Assembly: GCA_904501955.1 (NCBI GenBank)
Contig: CAJGCY010000033.1
Location: forward strand, 1 to 21,720
Direction of reading: 5' to 3'
Origin: an uncultured Akkermansia sp.
Lineage (GTDB): Bacteria; Verrucomicrobiota; Verrucomicrobiia; Verrucomicrobiales; Akkermansiaceae
DNA: 21,720 nucleotides
In this document: positions 1 through 5,980 of the stretch, one piece after another
Numbering within the stretch: position 1 is the stretch's first letter
Layout of the letters: each line of letters opens with the position of its first letter
Translations under genes and position numbers: made by a program
The notes under the pieces: model-generated
Database searches by the model: none
What the model was told of the DNA's origin: nothing
The model's input: only the letters and a program-made list of their open reading frames with translations

Positions 1-330
1 GAAGCGGAGCTCCGAGCCGGGGTGGCGCGTGTTTTGTTTGTGCGTTAATATCCAATTGATAATGCGATGTTATAAGACGAATTAATGCATACGCGATTTC
101 TTCGCACTTACGTGCTCCGGGAAGGTTATGCCACCCGCATACCGTTTCGGCAAGCCTCAACGGTTCGCGGGTTCGGATTTGTTTTTTACCCATTTCCTAG
201 GGCTTACGCCCTAGGCTAAGTTAGGTCACCCGCTGACGCGGGTTCAGAATTCCGCTCGCCTGCGGCTCGCAAACTAATCGCCAACTTCCGATTTTTCGCT
301 TCGTTTGAAAACCACTGAAAACTTCAACCG
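1..330. repeat. Structured intergenic repeat, element A (right part)
   Basis: This stretch holds no credible gene. It is the right part of a repeat that recurs three more times in the window (2883-3392, 9268-9780, 14541-15025). It ends in the terminal motif CAACTTCCGATTT at 282-294, preceded by a GCTCGC-rich block with GAATTC. Inside are hairpin-forming modules, for example CCTAGGGCTTACGCCCTAGG near 196-215 and an ACCCGC/GCGGGT pair near 228-243. The first bases (GAGCTCCGAGCCG and a GGCGCGTGTTTT tract) match the core of elements C and D. The left terminus lies outside the window. Similarity to element B continues past the terminal motif to about 330 (ACTGAAAACTT), so the true boundary may lie further right. 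Confidence 0.75.
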
Positions 331-365
331 AGTTTTTCTAAATAAAGAGCGTCCGCGCTTTAGGC

Positions 366-394
366 TTGACAGCAGGCTGCAGCGGGAGTATGTT
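366..394 (+). promoter_or_regulatory. Sigma70-type promoter for the MATE-rdgB-transpeptidase operon
   Basis: The -35 TTGACA at 366-371 is followed by a 17-base spacer and the -10 TATGTT at 389-394. The predicted transcription start is near 401, and the MATE start codon is at 406, so the leader would be only about 4-6 bases. It lies directly downstream of repeat element A. Confidence 0.6.
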
Positions 395-405
395 GCAAGG
401 CAGAT

Positions 406-1791
406 ATGCCGAGTGATGCAAAGCTGCAGCAGCTGGAGAAGCGCAATATCGTACCGCTGCTGCTTAGTTATTCCCTGCCTGCCATTGTGGGCATGGCTGC
501 AATGTCCATTTACAACATCGTGGGCGCAATATACGTGGGGCAATGGTGCGGAGCCTATGCCGTGACGGCCATGGCGCTCATCTTCCCGGTCATTAACCTG
601 ATGGTGGCAGTGGGCACGCTGGTGGGCTTGGGCAGTGCAGCGAGTGCCTCTATAGCGCTGGGGCAAGGCAAGCGCCGCCGCGCGCAGAACATACTCGGGC
701 ATTGTTTGGTGCTGAGTTTTCTGAGCAGTGTGGTAGTGGGGTGGCTGCCCCTGCCGTGGATAGACGATATCATGCTCGCGTTCGGGGCGGATGAGAACAC
801 GCTGCAGCCCTCATGTGATTATATGCTGGTGCTGATGCTGTGGTTCCCCTTCAACTCGGTCTTTTTGGGTTTGAACCACATGATGCGCGCCAGCGGTTAC
901 CCGCAGAAGGCGATGGTGAGCTTGCTCATCTCCATGGTAGTGAATATCGTGATAGCGCCGCTGTTTATCTACACCTTTGACTGGGGGATAGCCGGTGCAG
1001 GCTTGGCCACGGCTGCTGCTCAAACCGTGGGCTTGGTGTGGGTATTGGCACACTTTTGGCGTAAGGACGTGGTGCTGCGATTCACTAGCGGCATTTACGC
1101 GCTGAACTGGCCGCTCACCAAGCGCATTTGCTCCATCGGCATGCCACCCTGCCTGCTCAACATCGTAGGCTGCGTGATTGTGCTGGTGTTCAACCAGCTC
1201 TTCATCGCGTACGATGGGCAGATGGGCGTGGGCGCCTACGGCGTGGTGAACCGCGTGATTTTCTTCTTCGTGATGATTGTGGCGGGCATCACCCAAGGCA
1301 TGCAGCCCATAGCGGGCTACAACCTCGGGCTCGGGCGCTACTGCCGCGTGCGCAAAGTGTTGCTGGTGGCCATGGTGTTTGCCACCATCGTCACCACGCT
1401 GGGCACCGTGCTGGTGCAGGTGCTGCCGCGTGAAATTGCAGCCATGTTTGTGAAAGAGAGTGACTCGAACGCCTCGCAAATCATCCACCTCGCCTCGTAC
1501 GGCCTCACGGTGGTGAGCCTCATCTTCCCCTTCGTGGGCTCGCAGATTGTCATCAGTAACTTCTTCCAAGCCATCGGTCGCCCCGTCATGAGCATCTTCC
1601 TGACGCTCACGCGCCAGCTCTTCTTCCTCATCCCCTGTCTCATCGTCCTGCCCATGTGGTATGGTGAGCCGGGTATCTGGTACTCGCAGGTCGTGGCGGA
1701 TGCTCTGGCCGTCCTCATGGGCTTCACCGTCATCAGCCTCTTCTTGGGCAAGGTATTCCCCAAAAAGAGCGTTTGCTTTACCAACGAATAA
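406..1791 (+). CDS. MATE family multidrug/cation efflux transporter
   Basis: This is a 461-residue polytopic inner-membrane protein. It matches the MATE family, which exports drugs or other organic cations in exchange for Na+ or H+. The N-terminus (PLLLSYSLPAIVGMAAMSIYNIV) has the typical first-helix MATE pattern, followed by about twelve hydrophobic segments. A short basic loop (GQGKRRRAQN) follows helix 2, and the second half carries the GxxQGMQPIAGYNLG motif usual for MepA/NorM-like members. Length is normal for the family. There is no in-frame start upstream because of a TGA at 367-369, and the usual N-terminus begins just here. It is first in a three-gene operon, with 11 bases to rdgB. 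The substrate cannot be told from sequence. Confidence 0.93.
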   Translation: MPSDAKLQQLEKRNIVPLLLSYSLPAIVGMAAMSIYNIVGAIYVGQWCGAYAVTAMALIFPVINLMVAVGTLVGLGSAASASIALGQGKRRRAQNILGHCLVLSFLSSVVVGWLPLPWIDDIMLAFGADENTLQPSCDYMLVLMLWFPFNSVFLGLNHMMRASGYPQKAMVSLLISMVVNIVIAPLFIYTFDWGIAGAGLATAAAQTVGLVWVLAHFWRKDVVLRFTSGIYALNWPLTKRICSIGMPPCLLNIVGCVIVLVFNQLFIAYDGQMGVGAYGVVNRVIFFFVMIVAGITQGMQPIAGYNLGLGRYCRVRKVLLVAMVFATIVTTLGTVLVQVLPREIAAMFVKESDSNASQIIHLASYGLTVVSLIFPFVGSQIVISNFFQAIGRPVMSIFLTLTRQLFFLIPCLIVLPMWYGEPGIWYSQVVADALAVLMGFTVISLFLGKVFPKKSVCFTNE

Positions 1792-1802
1792 TCGCTCACG
1801 CT

Positions 1803-2405
1803 ATGCAACGCACCATCCTCACCATTGCCACCGGCAACAAACACAAAGCTCAAGAAATCGCCGCCATTCTCCCCCCGCATTTCGAGGTCCGCACCTTGGC
1901 GGACCATCCGCAGGTACCGGAGGTGGAGGAAACCGGCACCACCTTTGCCGAGAATGCCGCGCTGAAAGCCTGCGGTGTCTCCGCTGCGTTGCCCGGCCTG
2001 GTGCTGGCGGATGACTCCGGCCTGTGTGTGGATGCCCTGGGCGGTGCGCCCGGCGTCATCTCCGCCCGCTACGCCGGACAACACGGTAATGATGCTGCCA
2101 ACAACGCCAAACTGCTGGCGGACCTCGCAGCGCTGCCGGCGGACACTGCCCCGCACACCGCTCGCTTCATGTGCGCCATGTGCCTGGCGGAGGGCGGGCA
2201 CGTGCTGGCGGAGTTCGTGGGCAAGGTGGAGGGCTGCATCACCCCCACACCGGCGGGTTGCGGCGGCTTCGGCTATGATCCTCTCTTTGTCCCGCAGGGA
2301 TACCCCTGCACCATGGCGGAGCTGCCCGCGGAGGAGAAAAACCGCATCTCCCACCGAGCGGATGCCCTGCAGCAGTTTATCGCTTACCTGAACCGCGCGC
2401 AATGA
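1803..2405 (+). CDS. rdgB: RdgB/HAM1 family XTP/dITP pyrophosphatase
   Basis: This 200-residue cytoplasmic enzyme hydrolyses non-canonical purine nucleoside triphosphates (dITP, XTP) to monophosphates, keeping them out of DNA and RNA. Family hallmarks are all present. The N-terminal substrate loop TGNKHK is at residues 10-15, ETGTTFAENA at 43-52, DDSGLCVDALGG at 70-81 with catalytic acidic residues, and GFGYDPLF at 155-162. The C-terminal SHR (183-185) contacts the base. I chose ATG at 1803 over an in-frame ATG at 1773 because the earlier one overlaps the transporter gene and adds ten residues the family lacks. Its stop overlaps the next start as ATGA, which suggests translational coupling. 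Confidence 0.95.
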   Translation: MQRTILTIATGNKHKAQEIAAILPPHFEVRTLADHPQVPEVEETGTTFAENAALKACGVSAALPGLVLADDSGLCVDALGGAPGVISARYAGQHGNDAANNAKLLADLAALPADTAPHTARFMCAMCLAEGGHVLAEFVGKVEGCITPTPAGCGGFGYDPLFVPQGYPCTMAELPAEEKNRISHRADALQQFIAYLNRAQ

Positions 2406-2857
2406 CCCACGGCACCACAGCCCCGGCTCCGGTGGTGGTATCCATCTCACGGCAAGAGCTGCGCTGCGGTGAGCTCTGCTTCCGCGTGTCCACCGGGGCG
2501 AACGGCGTGGGCACGGAGGAGGGCAGTGGCAAGACCCCGCTCGGCCGCTTCCGCATACACAGCAGGCACGGCGAGAACGCCCCGCTGCTCACCGTGTTCC
2601 GCGGCAGGTTGCCCGTGGGGCTCTACCCGCAGGCCGCCCGCGGGCAAGATGCCATCCTTACGCGCATTCTCACCCTCGATGGGCTGGAACCCGCCAATGC
2701 CAACACACGCGCGCGCTACATATACCTGCACGCCACCCCGGAGGTAGAGCTGCTCGGCACCCCCGCCTCCCACGGCTGCATCCGCCTCTCCCCGCAGGAT
2801 ATGCTCACCCTCTTCTCCGCCTGCCCCATCGGCACCGAGGTGCGGATTGAGCGCTGA
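2402..2857 (+). CDS. L,D-transpeptidase (YkuD-fold) family protein without signal peptide
   Basis: This 151-residue protein carries the YkuD catalytic signature. His110 is followed 13 residues later by SHGCIR, with Ser123, His124, Gly125, Cys126 as nucleophile and Arg128. An upstream GSGKTPLGRF stretch (41-50) corresponds to the substrate-proximal strand usual in the family. Established members crosslink peptidoglycan stem peptides or attach lipoproteins outside the cytoplasmic membrane. No signal peptide or membrane segment is visible, since the N-terminus is polar and Pro-rich, so its location and substrate are unclear. Start is fixed by the 4-base ATGA overlap with rdgB. The operon ends here, and repeat element B begins 25 bases downstream. 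Confidence 0.85.
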   Translation: MTHGTTAPAPVVVSISRQELRCGELCFRVSTGANGVGTEEGSGKTPLGRFRIHSRHGENAPLLTVFRGRLPVGLYPQAARGQDAILTRILTLDGLEPANANTRARYIYLHATPEVELLGTPASHGCIRLSPQDMLTLFSACPIGTEVRIER

Positions 2858-2882
2858 ACTAAGGTCCATGCGACTCTCCGCT

Positions 2883-3392
2883 AAATCGGAAGTTGGCGGG
2901 GTGATTGTAGGATAATTTGCGAGCGTCAGCGAGCCTTATTCGGAGCCCCGTGAAGCGGGGCGAAAGTACAATAGCCCAAGGCAAGCCGGGTAGCGGCGCA
3001 GCCTTGGGTATGGAGAAAAAAGCAAATGGAGTCCGACGAAGCGGAGCTGAGGAGGCCGACAGCAGGATTGCCCCATCCATTGTCCGCAAATCATTGGCAC
3101 CCATCCAAATAAAAAGAGCGCCCGTCCCGGCTCGGAGCGTCGCTTCGCTCCCGGCTTCGCGTCTCGCTGCGCTCGCTTTCTACGCCGTGGCTCGCCGGTC
3201 CTCGCCTTTGTCTGTCGGCCTACGCTCCGTCGCTGACGCTCCGTCGCTCCGGGCTCAATTTCATTTTTTTACGCTACCCAAGGTTACGCTGCTGACGCAG
3301 CTCCACCTTGGGCTATTACACTTTCGCCCCGCGTGGCGGGGCTTTGAATTCCGCTCGCTGGCGCTCGCAAACTGTTCTTCAACTTCCGATTT
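2883..3392. repeat. Structured intergenic repeat, element B (complete)
   Basis: This 510-bp element is bounded by terminal inverted repeats, AAATCGGAAGTTG at 2883-2895 and CAACTTCCGATTT at 3380-3392. Each half has the same modules in mirror order: terminal motif, GCGAGC-rich block, a GCCCC/GGGGC hairpin, a TAGCCCAAGG/CCTTGGGTA hairpin and an A-rich tract before GAGCCCGGAGCG-type repeats. The right end is followed by ATCGAGCAGTTTG and ACTGAAAACTT, which is also seen near element A. A long open frame through it on the plus strand reads as low-complexity Arg/Ser-rich protein and is not credible. It fills the gap after the transpeptidase gene and contains no other recognisable feature. Confidence 0.85.
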
Positions 3393-3445
3393 ATCGAGCA
3401 GTTTGCAATCAACTGAAAACTTAAATAGAGCGTGCGGAAGAAAAG

Positions 3446-3475
3446 CGCACTCGCAAGCTTACACTTGCGAGTGCG
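3446..3475 (-). terminator. 12-bp hairpin downstream of the lipoprotein gene
   Basis: CGCACTCGCAAG at 3446-3457 pairs perfectly with CTTGCGAGTGCG at 3464-3475 around a 6-base loop. Read on the minus strand it is followed by GCTTTTCTTCC, a moderate U tract, so it can terminate the gene ending at 3509. A run of nine G (C on the minus strand) at 3481-3489 lies between the stop codon and the hairpin. Confidence 0.6.
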
Positions 3476-3480
3476 TCAAT

Positions 3481-3489
3481 GGGGGGGGG
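3481..3489. repeat. G9 homopolymer at left edge of the AT-rich island
   Basis: Nine consecutive G lie between the hairpin at 3446-3475 and the stop codon at 3509. A C11 tract sits in the mirror position at the other edge (5681-5691). Such tracts are prone to slippage. Confidence 0.9.
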
Positions 3490-3508
3490 ATATCAGGCGG
3501 CGTTCCAA

Positions 3509-3910
3509 TTACAAAAGCTTTGTAACATTGAGCTCGTGAAGTTTGTTGATGGTAATCCTATACTTTTCTTTTTCGATTACCTGACTGGCCGCATCCTTCC
3601 CGTACATAATCACGGTTATCTCGGAATCTGCCGTAACGCGATGCCCGAACTGCATAGCTCCCAGCTCATCAGAATCCCCCGGTTTCAATGTTCTGGTTGC
3701 TTTATACTCTCTCCTCTCTCCGGAACGGCTGAGCACGGCATCTATCACAACCGTTTCTTTTTTATTGTTATTTTTCACTATCAGCACAGACCCGCCCAAA
3801 GCAGCCTCGCGTGCGCGGAATGACAATTGGTCACCATCATTACCACCTTCGCAGGCGCTGAAGGCAAATAGGCAAACAAAGGAGAGAATCAATAGATACA
3901 ATTTATTCAT
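3509..3910 (-). CDS. Putative small lipoprotein, paralogous to its neighbour
   Basis: This 133-residue protein has a lipoprotein-type signal peptide: a basic start MNK, a hydrophobic core, then FAFSAC with Cys20 as likely acylation site. ATG at 3910 is preferred over an in-frame ATG at 3973. The earlier start would put a polar extension before the signal and overlap the upstream gene. The mature part (about 38-105) is beta-rich, with the pattern LGGSVLIVKN, then LKPGDSDELGAMQFGHRV and ITVIMYG. The same pattern occurs in the protein encoded just upstream, so the two seem to be diverged duplicates. It lies 25 bases after that gene and is probably cotranscribed. I do not recognise the family and assign no function. 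Base composition is more AT-rich than the flanking operons. Confidence 0.75.
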   Translation of the reverse strand: MNKLYLLILSFVCLFAFSACEGGNDGDQLSFRAREAALGGSVLIVKNNNKKETVVIDAVLSRSGERREYKATRTLKPGDSDELGAMQFGHRVTADSEITVIMYGKDAASQVIEKEKYRITINKLHELNVTKLL

Positions 3911-3935
3911 ACAACGAGAACATGTGTTGGTTATC

Positions 3936-4394
3936 TCAGAACTCGTACGTATGAGTCTCACCGGTGGCTTCAATGGTCACCGTAATCAGGCATCCTTCCG
4001 TGATGCGTTGCTTCAACTCGAGAGCTCCAATCTCCTTCATGCCGTTACGAGGTACACTTACAGTAATCTGCTTAGTTTTGCCATTTAACTGATTTTCATA
4101 ATTGACCGTGCACATTACAGAGCGATCGGACGTGTTAGTAAGTTGCAAAACCAAGCCACCACCCAACTGAACGGATTTACGAACAGTTGCTTTGAGTACA
4201 TCGGTGTCTTTAGGAGTAGTAATTTCACTTGCGGGGGTGTCAGAAGCCTGAGAGGAAGCCTTCTTCTTCTCTTCAGCCTTCTTTTTGGCATATTCGGCAC
4301 CCTTCTTTGCCAAATCAGCCCAACCGGCTTCTGCGGGTTGAATAGAGAGAAGGAGCCCAAAAGCTGCCAGCGTAGCGACAATCGTTGTTTTCAT
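3936..4394 (-). CDS. Putative secreted protein with Lys/Ala-rich segment and small beta domain
   Basis: This 152-residue protein has a Sec signal peptide (MKTTIVATLAAFGLLL, cleavage after AEA at about residue 23). A charged, probably helical stretch of Lys, Ala and Glu follows (about 25-46), then a Ser/Thr/Pro linker (47-65) and a beta-rich domain (about 75-150). The domain has QLGGGLVLQLTNTSD, VPRNGMKEIGALELKQRI and LITVTI. These line up with the neighbouring lipoprotein at equivalent positions (LGGSVLIVKN, LKPGDSDELGAMQFGHRV, ITVIMYG). I chose ATG at 4394 because it begins the signal peptide; an in-frame start at 4514 would prepend non-signal sequence running through the palindrome region. 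The function is unknown. It is the first gene of a two-gene minus-strand unit divergent from the recombinase. Confidence 0.78.
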   Translation of the reverse strand: MKTTIVATLAAFGLLLSIQPAEAGWADLAKKGAEYAKKKAEEKKKASSQASDTPASEITTPKDTDVLKATVRKSVQLGGGLVLQLTNTSDRSVMCTVNYENQLNGKTKQITVSVPRNGMKEIGALELKQRITEGCLITVTIEATGETHTYEF

Positions 4395-4459
4395 GGTTTT
4401 GGTAATTAGATTAGTTCTTATCCACAAAAGCACTTTACCCTTGCGGAACAACGCTAGAG

Positions 4460-4480
4460 TACAGCATTCGGAATGCTGTA
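4460..4480. promoter_or_regulatory. Palindrome copy 1, candidate operator
   Basis: TACAGCATTC, one central G, then GAATGCTGTA form a perfect 10+1+10 palindrome. The inner 17 bases recur as CAGCATTCCGAATGCTG at 4630-4646. It sits 66 bases upstream of the secreted-protein start at 4394, close to a weak minus-strand promoter-like pair (TTGATA, 17 bases, TAATAC at about 4514-4486). A repressor site is a plausible reading but not demonstrated. Confidence 0.6.
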
Positions 4481-4628
4481 GCATAGTATTAACACGCGTA
4501 ACGTTGAATATCAAGAAGATTAATCTTGAAAGGCCGGGGCTCGGAAAGGAAATTTTTCTTTCCTTCTCGCTCTTGTAACCCTCGACGTGTAAAGATTTTT
4601 TGAATAAAATATCATTTTTTCGCTTGAC

Positions 4629-4647
4629 TCAGCATTCCGAATGCTGA
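4629..4647. promoter_or_regulatory. Palindrome copy 2, candidate operator of the recombinase gene
   Basis: TCAGCATTC, one central C, then GAATGCTGA form a 9+1+9 palindrome. It is the reverse complement of the inner 17 bases of copy 1. It overlaps the end of a -35-like TTGACT (4624-4629), fills most of the spacer behind it and ends 17 bases before the recombinase ATG at 4664. A protein bound here would block that promoter. The -10 is poor (about 4647-4652), so the promoter itself is only tentative. Confidence 0.6.
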
Positions 4648-4663
4648 ATGAAAAATCCATAAC

Positions 4664-5647
4664 ATGCACAAAGAAACATGCTCAAATCAAGCGGACTTTC
4701 CCATTACGGAAAGAGATGCCATGCGTCTCGTTCTGGAATTATGGGAAGAGCTGGGAGAAACCATGGAAACAGCCGGCAAGGCAGAAGTCATGCGACGCCT
4801 GAGAAAAGTGATGCTGGCAGGCATCAAAACGGTTAAATCGGAAGAAAGTACCGTTACACTGCGTGTAGCTGCTTGGGCAAGCGTGGAGGCCCGCAAAGAA
4901 CGGAGAAAAACTACGTTGCGAGATTTACGTTATTTCGTAAACAAACTATTGAAGATTGACGGCGTGGCAGAGCGCCCCCTGAGAAGCATAAACAGCAAAG
5001 AATGCCGTGAACTGTTGCGCATGGCATTCCCCAACAGTAAACACAGTTACTGTAAGGGGCGAACCATTCTTCACAGTATCTTTGCATATGGGCAACGTCA
5101 AGAATGGTGTGAGCATAATCCTGTGAGCAAAATCGAAGTACCGAAAATTCAGGAAAAAGAAATCATCCCCTTGTCGCAACCTCAAATAGATAAATTGGAA
5201 GCAGTTGCAGCCAAGCCGGAATATGCTGACATGCAACTTCCCTTGCAATTGATGTTATACTGTGGAATAAGACCGGCAGAAGTATGTAGGTTATTACCGA
5301 ACGATATCAATTGGGAAGAACAGGAAATCATCATCCGTTCACGTTGTTCCAAGACGGGTGGGGGACGCATTATACCGCTCAGATGCATTACAAAACCACG
5401 CGTAAAGCACTCATCTGTAGCACCGAGAAATTGGATTCACAAATGGAAAGCATTGCGCCAAGCAGCCGGGTTCGATACATGGCAGCCGGATGTACTGCGG
5501 CATACCTTTGCGAGCTATCACGCTGCGCACTTTCGCAATATACACCAACTGCAACTGGAAATGGGGCACCGCGACGTAACGTTGCTACGAACGCGGTATG
5601 TTGTGCCGGTCAGCCGTAAAGAGGCAGCTGCTTTCTGGAAAAGATAG
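4664..5647 (+). CDS. Tyrosine recombinase / integrase
   Basis: This 327-residue site-specific recombinase cuts and rejoins DNA through a covalent 3'-phosphotyrosine link. An N-terminal SAM-like, core-binding region (about 62-160) precedes the catalytic domain (about 168-327). Visible catalytic residues are Arg203 (GIRPAEVCRL), Lys230 (SKTGGGR), Arg279 (DVLRHTFASYH), His302 (MGHRD) and Tyr312 (RTRYV). The first position of the usual HxxR box is Asp276 instead of His, so one of the canonical residues is substituted. The length fits a phage or island integrase, and it is shorter than many such enzymes. ATG at 4664 is the only reasonable start, with no Shine-Dalgarno. It is divergent from the two secreted-protein genes, and its 3' end faces tRNA-Gln. 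No attachment repeats were found. Confidence 0.92.
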   Translation: MHKETCSNQADFPITERDAMRLVLELWEELGETMETAGKAEVMRRLRKVMLAGIKTVKSEESTVTLRVAAWASVEARKERRKTTLRDLRYFVNKLLKIDGVAERPLRSINSKECRELLRMAFPNSKHSYCKGRTILHSIFAYGQRQEWCEHNPVSKIEVPKIQEKEIIPLSQPQIDKLEAVAAKPEYADMQLPLQLMLYCGIRPAEVCRLLPNDINWEEQEIIIRSRCSKTGGGRIIPLRCITKPRVKHSSVAPRNWIHKWKALRQAAGFDTWQPDVLRHTFASYHAAHFRNIHQLQLEMGHRDVTLLRTRYVVPVSRKEAAAFWKR

Positions 5648-5680
5648 GTATGCTGCTTCAGTGCCACCACAACTCACTCT

Positions 5681-5691
5681 CCCCCCCCCCC
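5681..5691. repeat. C11 homopolymer at right edge of the AT-rich island
   Basis: Eleven consecutive C lie 33 bases after the recombinase stop and 7 bases before a 12-bp hairpin. The arrangement mirrors the G9 tract and hairpin at 3446-3489. Confidence 0.9.
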
Positions 5692-5698
5692 TAACGCA

Positions 5699-5728
5699 AG
5701 AAGCGCCTCACTGCTGTGAGGCGCTTCT
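5699..5728. terminator. 12-bp hairpin between recombinase and tRNA-Gln
   Basis: AGAAGCGCCTCA at 5699-5710 pairs perfectly with TGAGGCGCTTCT at 5717-5728 around a 6-base loop. It sits only 3 bases beyond the tRNA 3' end, so on the minus strand it could terminate tRNA transcription. On the plus strand it is downstream of the recombinase. Neither side has a strong U tract, so terminator function is only likely. Confidence 0.55.
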
Positions 5729-5731
5729 CAG

Positions 5732-5803
5732 TAGGGCTACAGGGACTCGAACCCCGAATAGCGGTGCCAGAAACCGATGTGTTGCCAATTACACCATAGC
5801 CCT
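5732..5803 (-). tRNA. tRNA-Gln (anticodon CTG)
   Basis: The minus strand folds as a tRNA. The acceptor stem AGGGCTA (5803-5797) pairs with TAGCCCT (5739-5733) and is followed by discriminator A. The D arm is GTGTAATTGGCAAC, and the anticodon stem CGGT/ACCG flanks loop TTCTGGC with anticodon CTG. The T arm contains GGTTCGAGTCC. The first acceptor pair is a weak A-T, as is common in glutamine tRNAs. CCA is not encoded. It has its own strong promoter and lies downstream of carB but beyond the carB terminator. Its 3' end points at the recombinase gene, a common setting for integrated elements. Confidence 0.9.
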
Positions 5804-5823
5804 GTGTTACTTGGAACGCGGGA

Positions 5824-5852
5824 AGTATACTACCGCAGGGCTCTCATGTCAA
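5824..5852 (-). promoter_or_regulatory. Promoter of tRNA-Gln
   Basis: On the minus strand, TTGACA (5852-5847), a 17-base spacer and TATACT (5829-5824) form a near-consensus sigma70-type promoter. The predicted start is about 14 bases before the tRNA 5' end at 5803. Confidence 0.82.
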
Positions 5853-5916
5853 GCCATTTTTCAGATTATTTTCATTTTTTTGCATAAAAAGGGCAATACT
5901 GCGCGAATTTCGGCAC

Positions 5917-5955
5917 AAAAAAGTGGCGCAAGCATGTAACTTGCGCCACTTTTTT
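5917..5955 (-). terminator. Intrinsic terminator of carB
   Basis: GTGGCGCAAG (5923-5932) pairs with CTTGCGCCAC (5940-5949) around a 7-base loop, flanked by A6 and T6. On the minus strand this gives a hairpin plus U tract about 25 bases after the carB stop. It is symmetrical and could work in both directions. Confidence 0.88.
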
Positions 5956-5980
5956 GAAAATATCAACGTGAATTCTGCGT

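Noticed and set aside
1338..2450. A 370-codon minus-strand frame opposite the MATE gene and rdgB
   Set aside because: It is antisense to two well-supported genes and resembles no protein family.
3400..3500. A second attachment site matching the 3' end of tRNA-Gln
   Set aside because: No segment resembling the tRNA T arm or acceptor stem is present here, so a classical att pair cannot be claimed within the window.
2917..3525. A 202-codon frame through element B
   Set aside because: It runs through inverted-repeat hairpins and gives Arg/Ser/Leu-rich sequence. Equivalent frames in the other elements are not conserved.
4460..4647. The paired palindromes as a recombination core or LexA box
   Set aside because: The 8-1-8 spacing leaves no room for a recombinase overlap region. 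The sequence does not match LexA motifs I know, so an operator for an unknown regulator is the more cautious reading.
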